Below, in pieces: positions 60,588 through 64,000 of a stretch of 64,000 nucleotides of DNA. This DNA is from Fomes fomentarius. Taxonomy: Eukaryota > Basidiomycota > Agaricomycetes > Polyporales > Polyporaceae. The stretch spans positions 372,001 through 436,000 of the forward strand of contig JABYQN010000014.1 in assembly GCA_022606135.1 (NCBI GenBank), read 5' to 3'. The notes beneath the pieces were generated by a model, which did no database searches, was not told the DNA's origin, and saw nothing but the letters and a program-made list of their open reading frames with translations. Made by a program: the position numbers and the translations under genes. How positions within the stretch are numbered: position 1 is the stretch's first letter; every line of letters begins with the position of its first letter.

Positions 60588-60972
60588 TGCAATATGAGCT
60601 GAAATACGGAGGAGGGGACGTCGAGCCTTTTACGGAGCTGGGCCATCACTTAATCCCGGTACAGATCACAGGTGCAGCTTCTGCGACGTGAGCAGTTGTT
60701 TTCCAGAAGGGCGCTCAAGTGGTTCTTGAGCGCTGTGGGAAGTACTGTGGAGGAATGGAAGAGAGCACACATTATCCGATCATCCTCGCAAGACCCATTG
60801 GGCGCTGCGCCGTGCTTGCGGTCTAAAGCGTAATAGGACTGCAGTTCGCAGGACGCATCGCCACTGATGTAGATTTGAGCGCAACTTGAGAGAACGTTCT
60901 ATAGGCGGTGCATCAACCTCAACTAGACTGACGGGGGAGCAACTCACACCTGCACTCGAATTCACTACCCAT
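60588..60972. promoter_or_regulatory. Divergent promoter region, GNAT and UstYa-like genes
   Basis: Short intergenic stretch between two divergent genes, a common cluster layout. I see no clear TATA box on either side. Confidence 0.35.
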
Positions 60973-61586
60973 ATGCATCTCTCACCACGGATCGCCAAAC
61001 ATACGTTCGCAGCTTTCTCCGTTGTTCTCGTCGCGAACGTTCTCTTCAAATTATTCGGCCGCCTGGCGATTGACAGGATAAGGAGGAATGAGAGTGTCGG
61101 TCCAGGTTCGCCATCGTCAACTTTGTCTGGGAACCATCCACTCACCGGAAGCTAGTTCAATGGGATTTAGATGGAAAAGAGGTCGTCCTCCAAGGCGACC
61201 GCTGGACCCGATACCCACTCCACGACTCTGCTCAGCAATGGGCCGCCCTCTTTCCCGAAGGAGGAATAGTACACCTGGGTACAAAACACACCCCACACAC
61301 GGTCTCGATGATGCACCAGCTCCGATGCCTGGATGTCGTCCGCGACCAACTCACTCGTCCTAGGGCAGCCCGCGATATTGAACCAACACGTCACTGCATG
61401 AACTATCTTCGCGAAACCTTGATGTGCCGAGGCGACCTCCAGATCGATCCATACCAGTACGCGCATAAGATTAACGCGGTGCATCCTCATCCAATCCGGC
61501 GATGCAAGGATTGGCGGGTCGTCTACGCGAAAGTCGCGGAGTACCAGCGCGCACACGCAGTCTGGTTGGAGGCAGACCCGGAGTGA
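60973..61586 (+). CDS. UstYa-like (DUF3328) protein, 5' frame uncertain
   Basis: The main part from 61106 reads FAIVNFVWEPSTHRKLVQWD, RWTRYPLHDSAQQWAALFPE, GIVHLGTKHTPHTVSMMHQL, then RCLDVVRDQL, RHCMNYLRETLMCRGD, RRCKDWRVVYAKV and EYQRAHAVW. The pair HQLRC / TRHC...LR..LMC..D is the UstYa signature, each missing one histidine of HxxHC. Upstream, ATG at 60973 opens a frame with a membrane helix (FAAFSVVLVANVLFKLF) and IDRIRRNES, but that frame is +1 to the domain. The only splice pair would be a 12-nt intron, so either a frameshift or an unseen first exon is involved. Family role: copper-dependent modification of ribosomal peptides. The damaged repeat-peptide gene lies 0.9 kb downstream. Confidence 0.65.
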
Positions 61587-62520
61587 CAGAACTTTCGGTA
61601 TAATCCACGGGTCGCATTTGAAGATATTTGGTCAGTGCCTGTCTATCATCAAAGAAACCAGATTAACACGAGGCTGTGATCGTGCATGGCTTGTGTAGGA
61701 AACATACGGAGTGGGTTCAACACCAGCACTTGTGTCTCCCAGACCATTGTTGTACATGTAGTTGTCAAGGCCTCGGTCGAGACACATGAGATTTGGTACC
61801 ATTGCGTATTCACTGAGATGATGTTGTGTTCCTTGAGGACAGAGATTGTTGTGCTAGCTAAATTTTATGTGGAAGATCTGAGAGTTGCTTACCAGGATGA
61901 TATCGCAGTCAAACGCAGATGCTAGAAGATGCATCATGGAAGTGAGCCCGAAACAACGGCCGGTGGAAGGAGGCGAAAAAATGCGCCTTCGACCCGCGCC
62001 GTGACAGTCTGTAAGCGCAAGCCTTGGAAACTGAAAAGTGCCCAGATAACCTCTCTGGAAAGGTCGGTGACATGATACTCTAGAAGGCTGTGTATGTTGT
62101 TGAGTTGCATCAGATGCGTGTCAGCCTTGCACAAGCTGTCGCATGGACTGGTGGTCTAAGACCGAGTCATAGGCGGCTCCCATGCCAGTCAAACTCCGGA
62201 CGCAAAGAGACATGAGGCTCGAACTCGTATGGATTGATGCGGAGCTGCGTAGGAGAGGGTTGCGATGCACAGACGTCTGGATGTGGTGAGGACGCATATC
62301 ACAACTCACCATTCGCCGGCGGGTACCTCTCCGCAGAGTCGCGGCGACTCCAGTATCCGTAGGTTGTTCTCAACTAGTGATATCAACGCCGGCATTGAAG
62401 GCAGGCTGGTTCGTCATCAAGGGTCGCGCGTACGCAAGGACGGCGAAGGGTCATCGGAGTGACCGCGCGCACCTCTCCACAAATTTTCGACTCTGGAAGT
62501 TCCGCCACGATCTACCCACT
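61587..62520. other. Spacer with possible antisense UstYa-like remnant
   Basis: On minus around 62165-62070 the run DHQSMRQ then (one base off) LCKADTHL resembles the second UstYa motif (HC..LRQ..LC.AD). Too short to call as a gene. Confidence 0.35.
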
Positions 62521-62849
62521 ATGCACCTCATTACCGCTGCCCGCCTCATCTTGTCCTCCTTGTGGCTAGGCAGACAACGCAAGAGTTCCCGATAGCGGAT
62601 GAGAGTGCTGCACCGAGTCCTGCGAACAGTACGTTGACTACACCCTTCTGACGGTGATCTTACTGACCTCCCACAGTTGGGCCACCTCACGGCCATGGTC
62701 TTCGCGAGGAAGCTAGCATTTCCCCGGGAGAGTATAACAGTACGTCAACAAAACTGTGAACGGGGGTTTCGTCTACTCACTCAAAAACAGTCGGACCGAC
62801 CCATGGTCATGGGCTGCGTTATAGACCCTGTAAGGAAGTCCATCCATGA
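62521..62849 (+). pseudogene. Repeat-peptide precursor, second member, signal peptide frameshifted
   Basis: Exons 62521-62628, 62677-62739, 62791-62849. Exon 2 is 63 nt, exactly as in the 53968 gene. It encodes IGPPHGHGLREEASISPGEY plus Asn; exon 3 encodes IGPTHGHGLRYRPCKEVHP and stop. Exon 1 aligns with the signal peptide of the other member: MHLITAARLI in the ATG frame, then LVLLVARQTTQEFPIADESA in the next frame, paralleling LLVMLFALQTAQGLPLAATG. A 1-2 nt indel near 62549 therefore breaks the start. The repeats themselves remain perfect, so the damage is recent or a different start is used. Confidence 0.7.
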
Positions 62850-63333
62850 CGTACGCGATCCGACACGATATTGATACTGGCCATTTATGTTACCCGGTAC
62901 CCAATGTACTATCGAGCTGAGGTTGGATGTATATCACAACTACAGGAAGAAGCTTTTTAACACACCTCCGTGGCCGTATGAATATGACTGTTTGACCACC
63001 TGATGTCGTGTGGCATCTCTGCGTCCATCGATAACGTGTGCAACGAAATGCGAAGCTATAGACCGTCCAAGTTAGTTTGCGAGTCCTGAAGTCTCATGCC
63101 AATGCCCGACAGCAAAAGAATTGAAGTTCACTAACAATGACAGACGATCCTCTACAACGGCTCGAGGTATCCCAAGCGATGAGATCCGGTCATATCACAC
63201 TTGCAGCGAGTGTTCGTTTGCTCACCAGCCCCGCGGGAGTCGAAATCGCACTAGACCGATGATCGACCACAGCTCCGAGGCATCTAGTATACGCATAATG
63301 TGGCACCTGGAGTACAATACATATAATCCACAG
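62850..63333. other. Spacer, no recognisable gene
   Basis: Probably 3' UTRs of the convergent flanking genes. Confidence 0.4.
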
Positions 63334-64000
63334 CTACTGTGACTGCTCTGCATAGACCTACAGAGACGTTTAGTACACAAGCCGCCAAAGCCTGAAGTGT
63401 CGCGACGCACCTTGATGGTCTTGTCCGCCCCACCAGTTATCAACCTCGTCCCTGTCATGTCGAAGGTTGAGCAGAACACGCCTGCCTCCGCCTCCAAAGA
63501 ACCAGGCTGAGGGACATCGTCCATGTTTTGGAAGGCAGTGCCCGTATTCCAATCCCACAAAGTCAGCGTGCCATTGTCACCGCCCGAGAAGAATACACCC
63601 TCGGAGTTGACAGAGAGCGTGTTGATGATCGCGTTCTGCCCGCTGAAGTTGAAGACGAACATGCCTTCCGGGCATTTCCACTTCTTGATGTTGTTGCCGC
63701 CTGCTGATGCGGACGCGAAGGTATATTCTTGCGGATGGATTGCGAGCGCGCGAACGGACTTCTTATGGTGCGTGAGCGTGACCATCGTCTTGCCGGCCGC
63801 GAGGTCCCATAGTCTGCCGGATGCATTTCAGTGTGAACATGCGTGCTTGTGAGGGAAGTTGACGTGAAGAGACGCACCGCACAGTCGAGTCCATACTACC
63901 CGTGATCACTTGTGGGTCGGACTCTTGACACTTCACGTCTGCGACGGTGGCTGTGTGGCCCGAGAGGACGTGAATCTGCGCTTTTGTACGCATATCCCAT
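63334..64000 (-). CDS. prp46: PRP46/PLRG1-type WD40 splicing factor, 3' part (runs off the window)
   Basis: Join on minus >64000-63878, 63813-63411, 63357-63334; phases agree and no lesion is seen in the part present. WD40 blades: [125 protein letters not shown], then a short last exon VYAEQSQ. PRP46/PLRG1 is a subunit of the NineTeen complex required for spliceosome activation. The C-terminus is shorter than in animals, which continue past KVYREDD. The 5' part is beyond the window, so intactness is unproven. Fragments at 54640 and 55768 are relatives. Confidence 0.8.

Noticed and set aside
1..64000. CRISPR arrays, bacterial operons, rRNA
   Set aside because: Intron-rich eukaryotic DNA. No regularly spaced repeats or rRNA-like sequence seen. 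tRNA genes were not systematically excluded by eye.

Overview
The window is nuclear DNA of a filamentous basidiomycete, most likely an agaricomycete of the Polyporales type. Genes are split by many short GT-AG introns (about 45-80 nt). They include a class I hydrophobin, a basidiomycete-style Zn(II)2Cys6 regulator, a KIN1-type kinase, an Argonaute, expanded F-box-like and seven-helix membrane families, and UstYa-like (DUF3328) proteins. The genus cannot be fixed from the sequence alone. All exon structures below were derived by hand from splice sites, reading phase and paralogue comparison.

Left part (1-27 kb): a HET-domain pseudogene and a P-loop NTPase (Crinkler/RHS-like) pseudogene. Next come a 19-exon Zn2Cys6 transcription factor (minus, 10148 to 5221), a gene-poor stretch, a KIN1-like kinase (14188-18145) and a decayed F-box gene. 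They are followed by a hydrophobin (minus, 21368 to 20886) and two paralogous short-chain dehydrogenases: a wrecked copy with about 1 kb inserted near its last exon, and an intact copy (25240-26327).

Middle (27-53 kb): about 5.8 kb without a recognisable gene, then two intact paralogous 7-TM proteins. After these lies a segmentally duplicated block. An intact Argonaute (41089-44364) and a divergent UstYa-like gene (40319 to 39623) sit between two inverted arms. Each arm carries a head-to-head F-box / truncated 7-TM pair. Further tandem F-box copies (49393, 51486), an eroded 7-TM scrap and Argonaute fragments follow to the right.

Right part (53-64 kb): fragments of a PRP46/PLRG1 WD40 gene in both orientations, one joined directly to a degenerate Argonaute 5' end, and a better-preserved PRP46 copy running off the right edge. 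Among them lies the most unusual content: a two-member family of small secreted precursors in which each of two downstream exons encodes one copy of a peptide close to IGPTHGHGLR. The four copies differ almost only at third codon positions. One member (53968-54312) is intact and the other (62521-62849) has a damaged signal peptide. The damaged member lies about 1 kb from a UstYa-like gene that is divergent to a GNAT acetyltransferase. Repeated secreted precursor plus UstYa-like protein is the layout of fungal dikaritin-type ribosomal peptide pathways, but the repeat here is His/Gly-rich and lacks dibasic borders, so it would be a new type.
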